Below are positions 1-7,725 of a DNA stretch of 38,371 nt, piece by piece. This DNA comes from Enteroscipio rubneri (lineage in GTDB: Bacteria; Actinomycetota; Coriobacteriia; Coriobacteriales; Eggerthellaceae): contig NZ_PPEK01000019.1 of assembly GCF_002899715.1 (NCBI RefSeq), positions 1 to 38,371 of the forward strand. The letters run 5' to 3'. Within the stretch, counting starts at the first letter, position 1, and the number at the start of each line of letters is the position of its first letter. The notes beneath the pieces were generated by a model, which had not been told where the DNA came from, made no database searches, and was given only the letters and a program-made list of their open reading frames with translations. A program made the translations under genes and the position numbers.

Positions 1-125
1 CTCGGCCGCGCGCATCCAAGCCGTTGGGTTCCGGCGCGCGCCTGTTGACTTTTGTTGAACTTGGGAATCACGTGAAATGTTGCAGCGGGGCGCTGGGATG
101 CCCTGCACCATCGATGCGGATGTGG

Positions 126-216
126 TACAATTCGTGGCGAACGGTGCCCCGCACACCCGGGCAGCACTTGTTCCTTACTTAAGCCGGTTTACTCTTGCAG
201 GGGTTACCGGCTTTTT
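126..216 (+). ncRNA. Candidate antisense RNA (antitoxin) of a type I toxin-antitoxin locus
   Basis: An extended -10 element (TGGTACAAT, 123-131) is followed about 50 bases later by a stem-loop with stem AAGCCGGT at 181-188, its complement at 206-213 and a T tract at 212-216. This would give a short RNA of about 80 bases. It converges on the small hydrophobic ORF on the minus strand (235-315), so the two transcripts would overlap in the shared terminator region. That is the layout of Fst/par-type and related Gram-positive type I systems. The -35 region is weak. The RNA is inferred from promoter and terminator signals only. Confidence 0.4.
181..216. terminator. Bidirectional stem-loop terminator in the small-peptide locus
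   Basis: An 8-bp perfect stem (181-188 with 206-213) and a 17-base loop are followed on the plus strand by TTTTT. On the minus strand it lies about 20 bases past the stop codon of the 26-codon ORF, so it can end both converging transcripts. Confidence 0.6.
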
Positions 217-234
217 CACGCGCAAGGCCGTTCG

Positions 235-315
235 TCACTCCCTTCTGGCCAAACTCACGATTCCGATTACCACCGTAAGAAGCGCGCATACCGCAATGAT
301 CGTTTGGGTGTCCAT
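235..315 (-). CDS. Putative Fst-like / holin-like type I toxin peptide, 26 aa
   Basis: This ORF starts at ATG 315 and ends at TGA 235-237. It encodes a peptide starting MDTQTIIAVCALLTVV and ending SLARRE: a polar N-terminus, one hydrophobic segment of about 18 residues and a charged C-terminus. This is the usual shape of membrane-acting type I toxins (Fst, 'putative holin-like toxin'). A good ribosome site (GGAGAAG) lies four bases before the ATG. A TATAAT -10 box lies on the minus strand at 371-366, though no good -35 is visible. The stop is followed by the terminator at 213-181, and a candidate antisense RNA converges from the plus strand. The assignment rests on peptide shape and layout, not on a recognised sequence match. 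It lies on the island side of a tRNA attachment scar, a common setting for such modules. Confidence 0.5.
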   Translation of the reverse strand: MDTQTIIAVCALLTVVIGIVSLARRE

Positions 316-365
316 AGGCTTCTCCGATCTCTCGAAGCTGCCGCGGGCGACGAAGCACCGAACCC

Positions 366-371
366 ATTATA
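366..371 (-). promoter_or_regulatory. -10 box (TATAAT) of the small toxin-like gene
   Basis: A perfect TATAAT reads on the minus strand at 371-366, about 50 bases before the toxin ATG at 315. The -35 position is GC-rich and unconvincing. Confidence 0.45.
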
Positions 372-516
372 GCGCGCCTCGCCGCCGAGCGTCCCAAGAA
401 CGGGGCATCGCGGAAGCAGCAAGCGCGCCTGCAATGCGTAGACGCGGCCGGTAAAATGAAAGCATTCCCCTACCGGCCCGAGCGCCCCGACCTGACCGCC
501 GGGAGCGCCCTCGAAA

Positions 517-553
517 CGCGTTGTCCCCCAGGGGACAATCAGGGGACAACGCG
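517..553. repeat. 12-bp perfect inverted repeat with an internal third copy (GGGGACAA)
   Basis: CGCGTTGTCCCC at 517-528 is the exact reverse complement of GGGGACAACGCG at 542-553. The 13-base spacer contains a third GGGGACAA (531-538). This could be an operator or recombinase-binding array at the end of an integrated element, or an RNA hairpin. No T tract follows. Confidence 0.5.
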
Positions 554-641
554 CATCAAACTACCTGGTTTTACCTATCGTTACCTATAGCCAAACCAAA
601 CGCAAATCACTCTAAAAATGCCTTCTGACCTGGTGAAACGC

Positions 642-690
642 CATTCTCCTAAAGCGGGTGCCGCGCGTTCGAATCGCGCCGGGGGCACCA
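642..690 (+). other. Displaced 3' half of tRNA-Arg(CCT): probable att site of an integrated element
   Basis: From the anticodon loop onward the tRNA is perfect: loop CTCCTAA (646-652) with anticodon CCT, 3' anticodon stem AGCGG, a 5-bp T stem (663-667 with 675-679) around TTCGAAT, acceptor strand CGGGGGC (680-686), discriminator A and CCA (688-690). The 5' anticodon stem (CCATT) no longer pairs fully with AGCGG, and no D arm is present. Tyrosine integrases often recombine in the anticodon or T arm and leave exactly such a 3' copy at one end. The DNA before about 642 would then belong to the element, and the intact tRNA would lie at its other end outside the window. Confidence 0.65.
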
Positions 691-1050
691 TTGGAACTCG
701 CAGGTCATCGGTTGGTTTTGCAGCCGGTGGCCTGTTTTCTTTTCCAGTCGTTGCGACCCGAAGTGCTCCTTTCGTGCTCCGGTCGGTTACGCAATCGCTC
801 ACCCGAGCTTGAAAACAGCTTGATCACGCCGTTCAGGGTTGCCCCGGCTTGCTTGTTTCCAACACCGTTCGCCTTCCTCTCCACGTCGGCGATGGACCCA
901 CCACAGTCAGCAACGTACCCCAGCGTAGCGGGAAAACGCCTCGGCCCCAACGACAAGGGAAAAGCTGTCACACGATCGGAATAGATCCACTGCTTTTTTA
1001 GACAGCAATAAAAGCAGCCCCCCCCCCGTTTCTTCCCGGCTTGAGCGAGG
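691..1050. other. Gene-free stretch downstream of the tRNA fragment
   Basis: I see no supported gene here. It holds an 8-bp perfect inverted repeat, CTGCTTTT (991-998) with AAAAGCAG (1011-1018), and a run of nine C at 1019-1027. Short ORFs in this stretch lack ribosome sites and recognisable content. Confidence 0.5.
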
Positions 1051-1056
1051 TATAAT
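1051..1056 (+). promoter_or_regulatory. Putative -10 box (TATAAT) for the GGDEF sensor gene
   Basis: TATAAT lies 61 bases before the ATG at 1117. The matching -35 window (about 1028-1033) is poor and directly abuts a run of nine C (1019-1027). Slippage there could alter spacing or upstream contacts. Confidence 0.45.
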
Positions 1057-1116
1057 TGCGGACGATACACATGCAAGCATATTGACCAAACCGCCCGTCG
1101 GCGGAAACGAGGAAGC

Positions 1117-3759
1117 ATGGCAAACAAGGCAACTCATTCGTCTTCGCTGTTCGCAGCCGCGAATTACCTGCGTGCGCGCAGGTTGGGAGCTTCGGACGCA
1201 GTTCGGACGATTGCATGCTTGCTGATCTCGCTTGTCCTCGCCTGCACGCTGCTTCCCTGTTTGCCCGCCTCGAGTGCGTTCGCCGCCGAAACAGAACCTG
1301 AGCAGACAAGCGAAGCATCACAGCCCGACCAACGCGTGGTCAAGGTGGGCTACATGCAGCAAGAAGGCGTGCTCGCACGCAACGAGGACGGAACATTCGA
1401 GGGCTACACATACGACTACCTCATCCACATCGCGCAGTTCACCGGATGGAAATACGAGTTCATCGAAGCTCCCGGCGCCAATGACAACGAGCGCGCGGGC
1501 GCTCTCATCGACATGCTGGCGAACGGCGAAGTCGATATCGAAGGCAGCATGACATACAGCCAATCCCTGGCAGAGTACTTCGAGTATCCGCAGAACAGCT
1601 ACGGAACCGCGCACACGGCGCTCTTCGTGCCCAATACCAACAACACCATTACGCAAACCAACCTGTTCACGCGCGATAATGTAACCGTCAGCCTCTTGGC
1701 GAGCTCAAGCATGCGTCGGGAGGAGCTGGTCTATTTCTTCGAGCAGAATGGCATAAATCTCACCATGATAGACTGCGATAGCGCCGATGAAGTGCGTGAG
1801 AGCGTGTTGACCGGTAAAGCCGATGCCTTCCTCGATATCGACGTCAACTTGCACGAGGACTTCCATGCTGCGGTTACGTTCGCGGGACGCCCGTACTTTT
1901 TCGCAGCCCCAAAAGGTCAGCGTGAGGTGATCGATGACATCGATGCAACGATCGACCTCATCAACCGAAGCAATCCTTCGCTTCAGGACTCGCTGTACGA
2001 CCGGTACTTCATGCAGTCCAAATCGGATTACTCCCTCACTGAAAGCGAGCTCGCCTTCGCCGCCGCGCACGAGACGCTCCGCGTTGGCGTCATATCCGAG
2101 AAAGCTCCCATCCAATCGTTCAGCCGGACGACCGGCTCGTTCGAAGGAGCTACCAAAGGCATCCTCGACTATCTGTCGAGCCATGCAGGCTTTTCCTACG
2201 AGATCGTGAAGATCGAGCCTTCGGACAATCTGGCCGAAGCGATTCGCGATGCAGACGTCGACTTGGTGGCGGGCGCTGACAACACCAGCGCCGTCCGGAA
2301 TGAACTCCTTATGTCGTTGAGCGCGCCTTACATGTCGGAATCGAAGCTGCTCGTCTACAACAAGTTCGTCGATCCCGACAACCTTGGCGAAAAAACGATG
2401 GCCGTTCCCTGGGAACAAGCCTCATTGAGCGAAAAAGGGCCGAACGTCGTCGTATACGACACGGTGGAGAAATGCCTCCAGGCTGTGAACGAGGGCAAAG
2501 CGGACTATACCTACAGCACCTCCTATTGCGTCCCCTACTACATAAGCGCCGACAACCTCAACAACCTGCTAACGCTGCCTTCCTCATCCCAAGCCGTGGA
2601 AACGTGCTTTGCGCTCGTCCACCCTGTCGAGCCCGAACTGCTTCAGATCATCAACAAGTCTATCCGCGGGCTTTCTTCGACCGAACTCGATTCGATCGTG
2701 TACAACAACTCGCTCATCGATCAGGACGAGCAAATCAGTTCTTTCATTCGCGACCACCTGTTGGAAGTAGCCCTGGGCTTCATCACGCTCCTCCTCGTGG
2801 TCATCGCTCTGTTGACACTGTACCTGCGCGCTCGCGTGCGCGCGGCGCGCAGCGTGCGTGAAGAGAATCAGCGTTTCCAGAAACTCTACAGCCTTGCGAA
2901 CGAACAATTCTTCGAGTATTCGATCAAAAGCGACACCCTGCTGATTTCGAAGCCGAACGGAGGACAAAACTTTGTAGCTTCATCCGCCGAAGACGAGACG
3001 GACGACAAGAGGCCTTATTTCCTCGTCCGCAACGCACGCAAACGTCTGCAGGACAAGCTCAGCCCCGAACTTGCCGACGCGTTCCTCTCTCCGCAGGAAA
3101 CCGTCACCGACGCCGCGCTTGAGCTCGACGATAAACCGCGCCAATGGCTGCGCATCATGTCCCATTTCGTTTCCGACGAAACGGATCGGCCGATTTCCGT
3201 CATCGGCAAGATCACAAACATCGACGACGAAATGCGCGAGAAGCTCGACCTCTCCCAGCGCGCCCATCACGACGGGCTTACCGGGCTGCTGAACTGGAAG
3301 ACCTTCCAGGAGCGCGCCGGCAGACTGCTGGAAGAAGGGAAAGCGGGAGCGCTCCTCATCTTGGATACGGACGACTTCAAGCTGGTGAACGACACGTACG
3401 GGCATCTTGCCGGCGACGTCGCCCTTCAGCATACCGCCGACGCGATCGGGCGCGCCTTCCGTCCGAACGACCTCGTTGGTCGCCTGGGCGGCGATGAATT
3501 CGCCGTGTGCATCGCAGGGCCTATCAGTCGGGACAAGCTGGTGGAACGCTGCAATCTCATCATTGGAAACCCCGTGGCGTTCCCCGATCAAAACGGGAAG
3601 ACGCAGTTGGTGACGCTCAGCATCGGCGGCGTGGAGCTGCCGGAGGGAGTAGGCATATCGTACGAAACCGCCTACCGGCAAGCTGATCGCGCTTTGTACC
3701 ATGCGAAGGCAGACGGCAAGAACCGGTTCTTCATCGAGTGCCCGGATAACGACGACTAG
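1117..3759 (+). CDS. Membrane diguanylate cyclase with two periplasmic solute-binding sensor domains
   Basis: This 880-residue protein should make c-di-GMP in response to extracellular ligands. It has a signal peptide or anchor (about residues 28-62, ending at AFAAE). Two SBP_bac_3-type domains follow in tandem (about 73-300, starting VKVGYMQ, and 318-535, starting LRVGVIS). Then come a transmembrane helix (about 549-572), a poorly conserved linker possibly of PAS type, and a GGDEF domain (about 715-875). The signature GGDEF is at residues 791-795. The inhibitory I-site RxxD (RPND, 782-785) lies exactly five residues before it, so feedback inhibition is likely. The usual metal and substrate motif DTDDFKLVND is intact. 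No EAL domain is present. The ATG has a GAGGAA ribosome site. It converges on the pilus operon, and a link between c-di-GMP and pili is inferred from position. Confidence 0.85.
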   Translation: MANKATHSSSLFAAANYLRARRLGASDAVRTIACLLISLVLACTLLPCLPASSAFAAETEPEQTSEASQPDQRVVKVGYMQQEGVLARNEDGTFEGYTYDYLIHIAQFTGWKYEFIEAPGANDNERAGALIDMLANGEVDIEGSMTYSQSLAEYFEYPQNSYGTAHTALFVPNTNNTITQTNLFTRDNVTVSLLASSSMRREELVYFFEQNGINLTMIDCDSADEVRESVLTGKADAFLDIDVNLHEDFHAAVTFAGRPYFFAAPKGQREVIDDIDATIDLINRSNPSLQDSLYDRYFMQSKSDYSLTESELAFAAAHETLRVGVISEKAPIQSFSRTTGSFEGATKGILDYLSSHAGFSYEIVKIEPSDNLAEAIRDADVDLVAGADNTSAVRNELLMSLSAPYMSESKLLVYNKFVDPDNLGEKTMAVPWEQASLSEKGPNVVVYDTVEKCLQAVNEGKADYTYSTSYCVPYYISADNLNNLLTLPSSSQAVETCFALVHPVEPELLQIINKSIRGLSSTELDSIVYNNSLIDQDEQISSFIRDHLLEVALGFITLLLVVIALLTLYLRARVRAARSVREENQRFQKLYSLANEQFFEYSIKSDTLLISKPNGGQNFVASSAEDETDDKRPYFLVRNARKRLQDKLSPELADAFLSPQETVTDAALELDDKPRQWLRIMSHFVSDETDRPISVIGKITNIDDEMREKLDLSQRAHHDGLTGLLNWKTFQERAGRLLEEGKAGALLILDTDDFKLVNDTYGHLAGDVALQHTADAIGRAFRPNDLVGRLGGDEFAVCIAGPISRDKLVERCNLIIGNPVAFPDQNGKTQLVTLSIGGVELPEGVGISYETAYRQADRALYHAKADGKNRFFIECPDNDD

Positions 3760-3876
3760 CCCTGGCTTGCTTCCATAGGCCCTTCCATAGCCCTACGATA
3801 GCCCGAGAAGCGATGCCGTCCGAACCGAGCAGATGGCGTCGACGAGGAGACGCCTGAGGACGCATCGAAGTCCACT

Positions 3877-3916
3877 GCGAACGCGTGATACGTCCTGAGT
3901 TACATCACGCGTTCGC
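3877..3916. terminator. Bidirectional terminator-like hairpin between convergent genes
   Basis: A 13-bp perfect stem (GCGAACGCGTGAT at 3877-3889 with its complement at 3904-3916) and a 14-base loop lie between the stop of the plus-strand cyclase and the stop of the last minus-strand pilus gene. There is no strong T tract. Confidence 0.5.
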
Positions 3917-3935
3917 GCCTGACTCGCTTCTTCCC

Positions 3936-4538
3936 CTAACTTGTTTCTTCCTGTGCCAAGCCGCCCAGGTTCGTGGATCCGTTCGTCGTTTCCAGATACG
4001 TCACGTCCATGGTGGCGGAGACGCTTTCCACGCTGCCGTCGGCCCTCAACTTCCCATTCAAGGCGAAATTCTCGATGAGGCACTTGTACGTACCGTTCTC
4101 AAGCGCTTTCACCACGTCGAGCGCAGCCCGATAATCGGACACCGTGAACGACACGGACACGGTGCGCCGTACGAGGCTGCCATCAAGCTCGGGTTGATCG
4201 AACGTCAAATCGTATGAAGCGGCCGTTGCCATAAGCGCATCGAGTTCGTTCAGCTCGTTGCGAATGTTGTCGTACACCGCCACCTCGGGCAGGCTCTCGC
4301 CATCGCCCAGTTCGGCCAGTTCGGCCTCCATACGGCCGCGAGCCAGCGCAATGGACGATTGCTCGTCTATCTGGATCTGGAGTTCCTCAAGCTGCTGCTG
4401 GTTCGCAATCAACGTGTCAGTCACGTTCTTGACGACCAGGTAGTAGTACGCCCCTGCAACCAGCACGAGGGCAAGGATCAGCAGCAGCCATTTTTCGCGC
4501 GTGGAAAAGGATCGATTCAATACGCTCCGCCGCACCAT
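3936..4538 (-). CDS. pilO: PilO-like type IV pilus alignment protein
   Basis: A 200-residue bitopic protein: a short basic cytoplasmic N-terminus, one transmembrane helix (about 17-36), a coiled-coil stretch rich in Q/E/L (about 40-75) and a ferredoxin-like C-terminal domain. This is the PilO plan. PilO pairs with PilN and connects the cytoplasmic PilM ring to the extracytoplasmic side of the pilus machine. It is the last gene of the pilus operon, and its ATG shares a base with the pilN stop (TGATG at 4540-4536), indicating translational coupling. Sequence conservation in this family is low, so the call relies on topology and on position after pilM and pilN. Confidence 0.75.
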   Translation of the reverse strand: MVRRSVLNRSFSTREKWLLLILALVLVAGAYYYLVVKNVTDTLIANQQQLEELQIQIDEQSSIALARGRMEAELAELGDGESLPEVAVYDNIRNELNELDALMATAASYDLTFDQPELDGSLVRRTVSVSFTVSDYRAALDVVKALENGTYKCLIENFALNGKLRADGSVESVSATMDVTYLETTNGSTNLGGLAQEETS

Positions 4539-5203
4539 CAGCGGACCCCCTCTCCCTGATCGGATGTGCTGGTGGCATTTTCCCCCGCTGCTCCGTCATC
4601 CGTATGCGCATCGAGCGCACCAACAAACGTAATCTGAATGGTAGCCGAAGCGGTAACGTCGGTGTCGTTTTGCGCTGTGGATACGGTCACGTGCGCGACG
4701 CGCTTGTCAGCTTCGAGGCTTTCGACGAGCCTCGACACCTCGTCAAGGCTCGCGCCCAGACTCGTGACCACCGCCACATTGCCCTCCACCTGCACAGAGC
4801 TGAGGTAGCCGACGTTCATGACCTTTGTCTCGAGCAAATCGATGACCGTATCGCGATCAACCAGGTTCTGCTCGTCCTCGGTGAGCCCAGGGGCCACATA
4901 GCGCTCGTACTGGGCGTTGACCTCGGCATAGCTTGCGTTTTCGACCTCGAGCGCAGCAAGCTGCTCCTGAGCTGCGGCCACCTCCGAATTGCTGTCCAGC
5001 CCGCTCGCCAGCGGATCGATGACGGCAAACTTGGCGAATATGCCGGCGAGGGCGAGCACAATCGCAAAGAGGGCAATCTGGGTGAGCAGGCTGCCGCGCG
5101 TCGTCTCTGCGCCGACGAGATTGATCGTGGTCTTCTCGGGGAACGGACCCTGCTTCGACGCACCGGGTTTCGATCCGAATCCGATCGGTTCATTCAGCTT
5201 CAT
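4538..5203 (-). CDS. pilN: PilN-like type IV pilus assembly protein
   Basis: 221 residues. The N-terminal cytoplasmic segment contains INLVGAE (about 27-33), matching the INL motif through which PilN binds the PilM groove. A transmembrane helix (about 39-62), a coiled coil (about 75-105) and a ferredoxin-like domain (about 115-195) follow. The tail is acidic and Ser/Thr-rich. It starts six bases after pilM ends and overlaps pilO by one base. Function follows the family: a PilN-PilO heterodimer in the inner alignment complex, here in a single-membrane cell. Confidence 0.8.
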   Translation of the reverse strand: MKLNEPIGFGSKPGASKQGPFPEKTTINLVGAETTRGSLLTQIALFAIVLALAGIFAKFAVIDPLASGLDSNSEVAAAQEQLAALEVENASYAEVNAQYERYVAPGLTEDEQNLVDRDTVIDLLETKVMNVGYLSSVQVEGNVAVVTSLGASLDEVSRLVESLEADKRVAHVTVSTAQNDTDVTASATIQITFVGALDAHTDDGAAGENATSTSDQGEGVR

Positions 5204-5209
5204 CGTGCA

Positions 5210-6199
5210 TCACCTCGCCTTCATCGTCGCGCCGACGGCGGCGGAGCACAGCCCTCGCACGTCCACACCTTGAACGGGCGGCATGATACCGGCTATTGGC
5301 CGCAACTCGACGGAAACCTGCGCCGCCACCGTACTCACGAGCGGCTCCACAAGCGTTCCGCCGCCACAACAGTACGCCGCTTCGATGGAAACGTCGGCGT
5401 TGTTGAAACCGTAAAAGTTGAGTGCGCGATTTATCTCCACGGCAATGGATTCGTAGACAGCCCTCGCCGAAGGATGCGTTAAGACGTTTTCATAGTTCGC
5501 CAGCTTATAGCCGTTCGCCACGTGCTCGTCCACGTCGAAGACGTCCGCTATGGCACGGTCGATATCCATGCCGCCTATCTCGATAGTACGCGTGGCATCG
5601 TACGCGCCGCCGGCGAAGAAATGCAGTTTCGTGGAAGCATGAGCAAAATCGAGGATGCAGCAATTGGCAAGCGCCTTCGCATTCCCCCCCACAAGGTTCT
5701 GAAATGCCGCTTGCACCGGAAGAGCGATGCGCAACCTCATTCCAGCGCGGCGGAACATCTCCGTATAGTCGGCGATGGTGTCTTTCATGGATGCGGCAAT
5801 AAGCAGGTCCATGCTCTCGGGAACGCCATCAGCGCCAACGTGGGTTCCGAGCACCGCATAGTCGTAGGCGTAGCGGTCTTTTCCTTGCGCAATGTAATCG
5901 CGGAACTCGTAGGGAAGGTTCAGCTCGAGTTCCTTCGCCGTCATGGCGGGAATGGAGATGCGACGTACCAGGCTATCGCTTACCGGCATGACGAACGCGA
6001 CGTCCTTCGCTGCGCCGCCCATCCTGCGCACAGCGGCCTTGATGAAGTCGGCCATGGCATCGAAGCTCACCGGCCGGCCGTCGGCCATGAGACCTTCGGG
6101 CAGCGGCTCCGCAGCGGCGTTGCGTATCGTATCGCCATCGCACACAGCCAGCTTGAGGCTGCTCTCGCCGATGTCGATCCCTGTGTATTCTTTGCTCAT
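5210..6199 (-). CDS. pilM: PilM-like actin-fold ATPase of the type IV pilus
   Basis: 329 residues from ATG 6199, which has an AAAGGA ribosome site nine bases upstream. The in-frame TTG at 6217 would place the start inside that site and is less likely. The protein is of the FtsA/actin fold: YTGIDIGESSLKLAV at the N-terminus is the phosphate-1 loop, ILDFAHASTKLHFF (about 189-202) is the phosphate-2 region, and CCGGGTLVEPL near residue 285 is the adenosine loop. PilM sits on the cytoplasmic face and is recruited by the PilN N-terminus. It lies between the prepilin peptidase and pilN. Confidence 0.85.
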   Translation of the reverse strand: MSKEYTGIDIGESSLKLAVCDGDTIRNAAAEPLPEGLMADGRPVSFDAMADFIKAAVRRMGGAAKDVAFVMPVSDSLVRRISIPAMTAKELELNLPYEFRDYIAQGKDRYAYDYAVLGTHVGADGVPESMDLLIAASMKDTIADYTEMFRRAGMRLRIALPVQAAFQNLVGGNAKALANCCILDFAHASTKLHFFAGGAYDATRTIEIGGMDIDRAIADVFDVDEHVANGYKLANYENVLTHPSARAVYESIAVEINRALNFYGFNNADVSIEAAYCCGGGTLVEPLVSTVAAQVSVELRPIAGIMPPVQGVDVRGLCSAAVGATMKAR

Positions 6200-6231
6200 G
6201 CGGCGCGTTCCTTTCAAACCGCTCTCTTGCG

Positions 6232-7221
6232 TTACAACAACCCGACGTACCAGGTGAGCACTGCCGGACCGAAAACGAGCGTGGCCGTCGTGGCCACGGC
6301 GATGGCCGGTCCGAACGGGATCGCCTTCGCACGGAGGCTTTCAGTCTGTTCCGCCGACGCACCGGAAGTCGGCGACGGCGGACGGGAAAGCCCCGGGACG
6401 AGGGCGAACGCCAAACCTACGATGCATGCGACGAGCAGGTTCAAGAGCGAGCCCGCCACACCCAAGAACAGCCCGACGGCGAACAGCAGCTTCACGTCCC
6501 CGCCGCCGAGCGAGGTGCGCCCCGTCGCTGCGTCGAACGCGAGGGAAAGCAGAAGCACGCCGCCTCCCGCGACGACTGCGCCGGCAAGCCCGTCGAGCGC
6601 AGAGGCCTGCCAGCCCATGCCGACGAACGGGGCGAACATGCTGCCGACGCCAAAGGGCGTAACGGCCTGCGAAGCGCCGACGAGGGGCATCGCCGCAACT
6701 TGTGCTTGGGCGACGGCACTCGCGGCGCTATTCGCAAGCGGCCAGACCACAAGCCCCGCCGCCGACGCCGCCATCATGAGCACCCATGTTCCGATAGCCG
6801 CGATCACGAAGCCGTTCGGAATGGTGAACGTATCGAAGTCCACGAGCGCGGCGGCCAGCAGCACGCACACGAGCGCCGCATAGGCAAGCCACGCCGGGCT
6901 CGCGCCGTACACGACGAGCAGCGCCACGAACACCGCAGCCAGCAGCACTTCCACCAGAACGTAGCGCACGCTCACACGTGTTCCGCAATGCCGGCACCGT
7001 CCGCGCAGGGCGATCCACGACACGACGGGCACCAGGTCGAGCGGCCCGAGCACGTAGCCGCACGAAGGGCAGCGGCTACGCCCCGCAAGCACGCTCTCCC
7101 CGTGCGCCTTCCGCCACGCCAGGCAGTTTACGAAGCTGCCGAGACAAGCCCCCAGCACGGCGGCGAACCCGACGAGGATCGCTGCCTGTGCCGGGGAGAA
7201 GATGTCAAGCGGGAGGGACAA
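6232..7221 (-). CDS. pilD: Prepilin peptidase / N-methyltransferase (PilD, family A24)
   Basis: A 329-residue polytopic membrane protein that cleaves class III signal peptides of prepilins and usually methylates the new N-terminal residue. The cytosolic zinc-binding pairs CPSC (51-54) and CRHC (76-79) mark the bifunctional type. The two catalytic aspartates fit VDFDTFTIPN (D128) and GGGDVKL (D242). The stretch between the catalytic motifs (about 145-215) is longer than in most family members and holds an extra Ala-rich region. It lies just after the major pilin gene and before pilM, so substrates and peptidase are in one operon. Confidence 0.9.
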   Translation of the reverse strand: MSLPLDIFSPAQAAILVGFAAVLGACLGSFVNCLAWRKAHGESVLAGRSRCPSCGYVLGPLDLVPVVSWIALRGRCRHCGTRVSVRYVLVEVLLAAVFVALLVVYGASPAWLAYAALVCVLLAAALVDFDTFTIPNGFVIAAIGTWVLMMAASAAGLVVWPLANSAASAVAQAQVAAMPLVGASQAVTPFGVGSMFAPFVGMGWQASALDGLAGAVVAGGGVLLLSLAFDAATGRTSLGGGDVKLLFAVGLFLGVAGSLLNLLVACIVGLAFALVPGLSRPPSPTSGASAEQTESLRAKAIPFGPAIAVATTATLVFGPAVLTWYVGLL

Positions 7222-7242
7222 AACCGACTCTCGAACGATCAG

Positions 7243-7632
7243 CTACTCCTTCTTTTCCACCACGAATTTGATATTGCCATTCGCGTCCACCTCTGCCTTC
7301 ACGTTAAATGGACCAGCGATCATATTGCCGTCGCCGGGCGTGCCCTTGACGACATCCTTGTTCTTATCAACGTAGTAGTCGCCGGAGACTGCGCTTGCAG
7401 CAGCTTGCGGTGTAGCGCCCTTGGAGATTTCGTTCGAGTACTGAACCGCAGCGACTGATTTGACGTTGCTGATGTTGCCTTCTTCGGAGGCTTTCCGGGC
7501 GTTGTCAAGCGCACCCGTGAACGCCGGCACGGCGATGACCACCAGCAGCATGATGATCGCCACGACAATCAGCAGCTCGGCCAGCGTAAAACCGCCCTTG
7601 TCCTCCCTCATCCTCTTGATCATGTTTTTCAT
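7243..7632 (-). CDS. pilA: Major type IV pilin (prepilin PilA)
   Basis: 129 residues with a 14-residue basic leader ending KGG, then FTLAELLIVVAI: a textbook class III prepilin with cleavage after G14, Phe at +1 and Glu at +5. The hydrophobic alpha-1N helix runs to about residue 40. The small globular part lacks cysteines, so there is no disulfide D-region as in Neisseria. The C-terminus is Lys/Glu-rich. The ribosome site AAAGGA precedes the ATG. Its position alone after pilC, with hairpins in the leader, its small size and its canonical signal suggest the main structural subunit. Confidence 0.85.
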   Translation of the reverse strand: MKNMIKRMREDKGGFTLAELLIVVAIIMLLVVIAVPAFTGALDNARKASEEGNISNVKSVAAVQYSNEISKGATPQAAASAVSGDYYVDKNKDVVKGTPGDGNMIAGPFNVKAEVDANGNIKFVVEKKE

Positions 7633-7652
7633 GTTCGATCCTTTCTCTCGCC

Positions 7653-7725
7653 CGACGGCTATCCGTCGTCAGGCGTGTCCGTTACTTCCGCACGGTGCCG
7701 ATTGTTTTCAGCACCGGGAGGTGCT
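7653..7725 (-). promoter_or_regulatory. Two hairpins in the pilC-pilA intergenic region
   Basis: CGACGG/CCGTCG (7653-7658 with 7663-7668, 4-base loop) lies just upstream of the pilA ribosome site. AGCACC/GGTGCT (7710-7715 with 7720-7725, 4-base loop) lies just after the pilC stop. In an operon with mostly overlapping genes this 100-base gap is unusual. Attenuation, RNA processing or mRNA protection giving more pilin than machinery is plausible. Confidence 0.45.

Noticed and set aside
66-81. Possible fourth parS (CACGTGAAA at 70-78)
   Set aside because: Only 11 of 16 positions match and the left half is lost.
179-397. 72-codon minus-strand frame overlapping the small toxin-like ORF
   Set aside because: No ribosome site, a composition unlike a protein, and the adjacent frame has a better start and the expected peptide shape.
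620-690. A complete tRNA gene with acceptor strand GCCTTCT at 620-626
   Set aside because: Six of seven acceptor positions could pair if wobble is allowed, but the space left for the D arm is too short, no D stem is seen, and the anticodon stem has a mismatch. A displaced 3' half fits better.
581-802. 73-codon minus-strand frame containing PPARFERAAPALG
   Set aside because: This peptide is the reverse translation of the tRNA T arm, a well-known spurious ORF.
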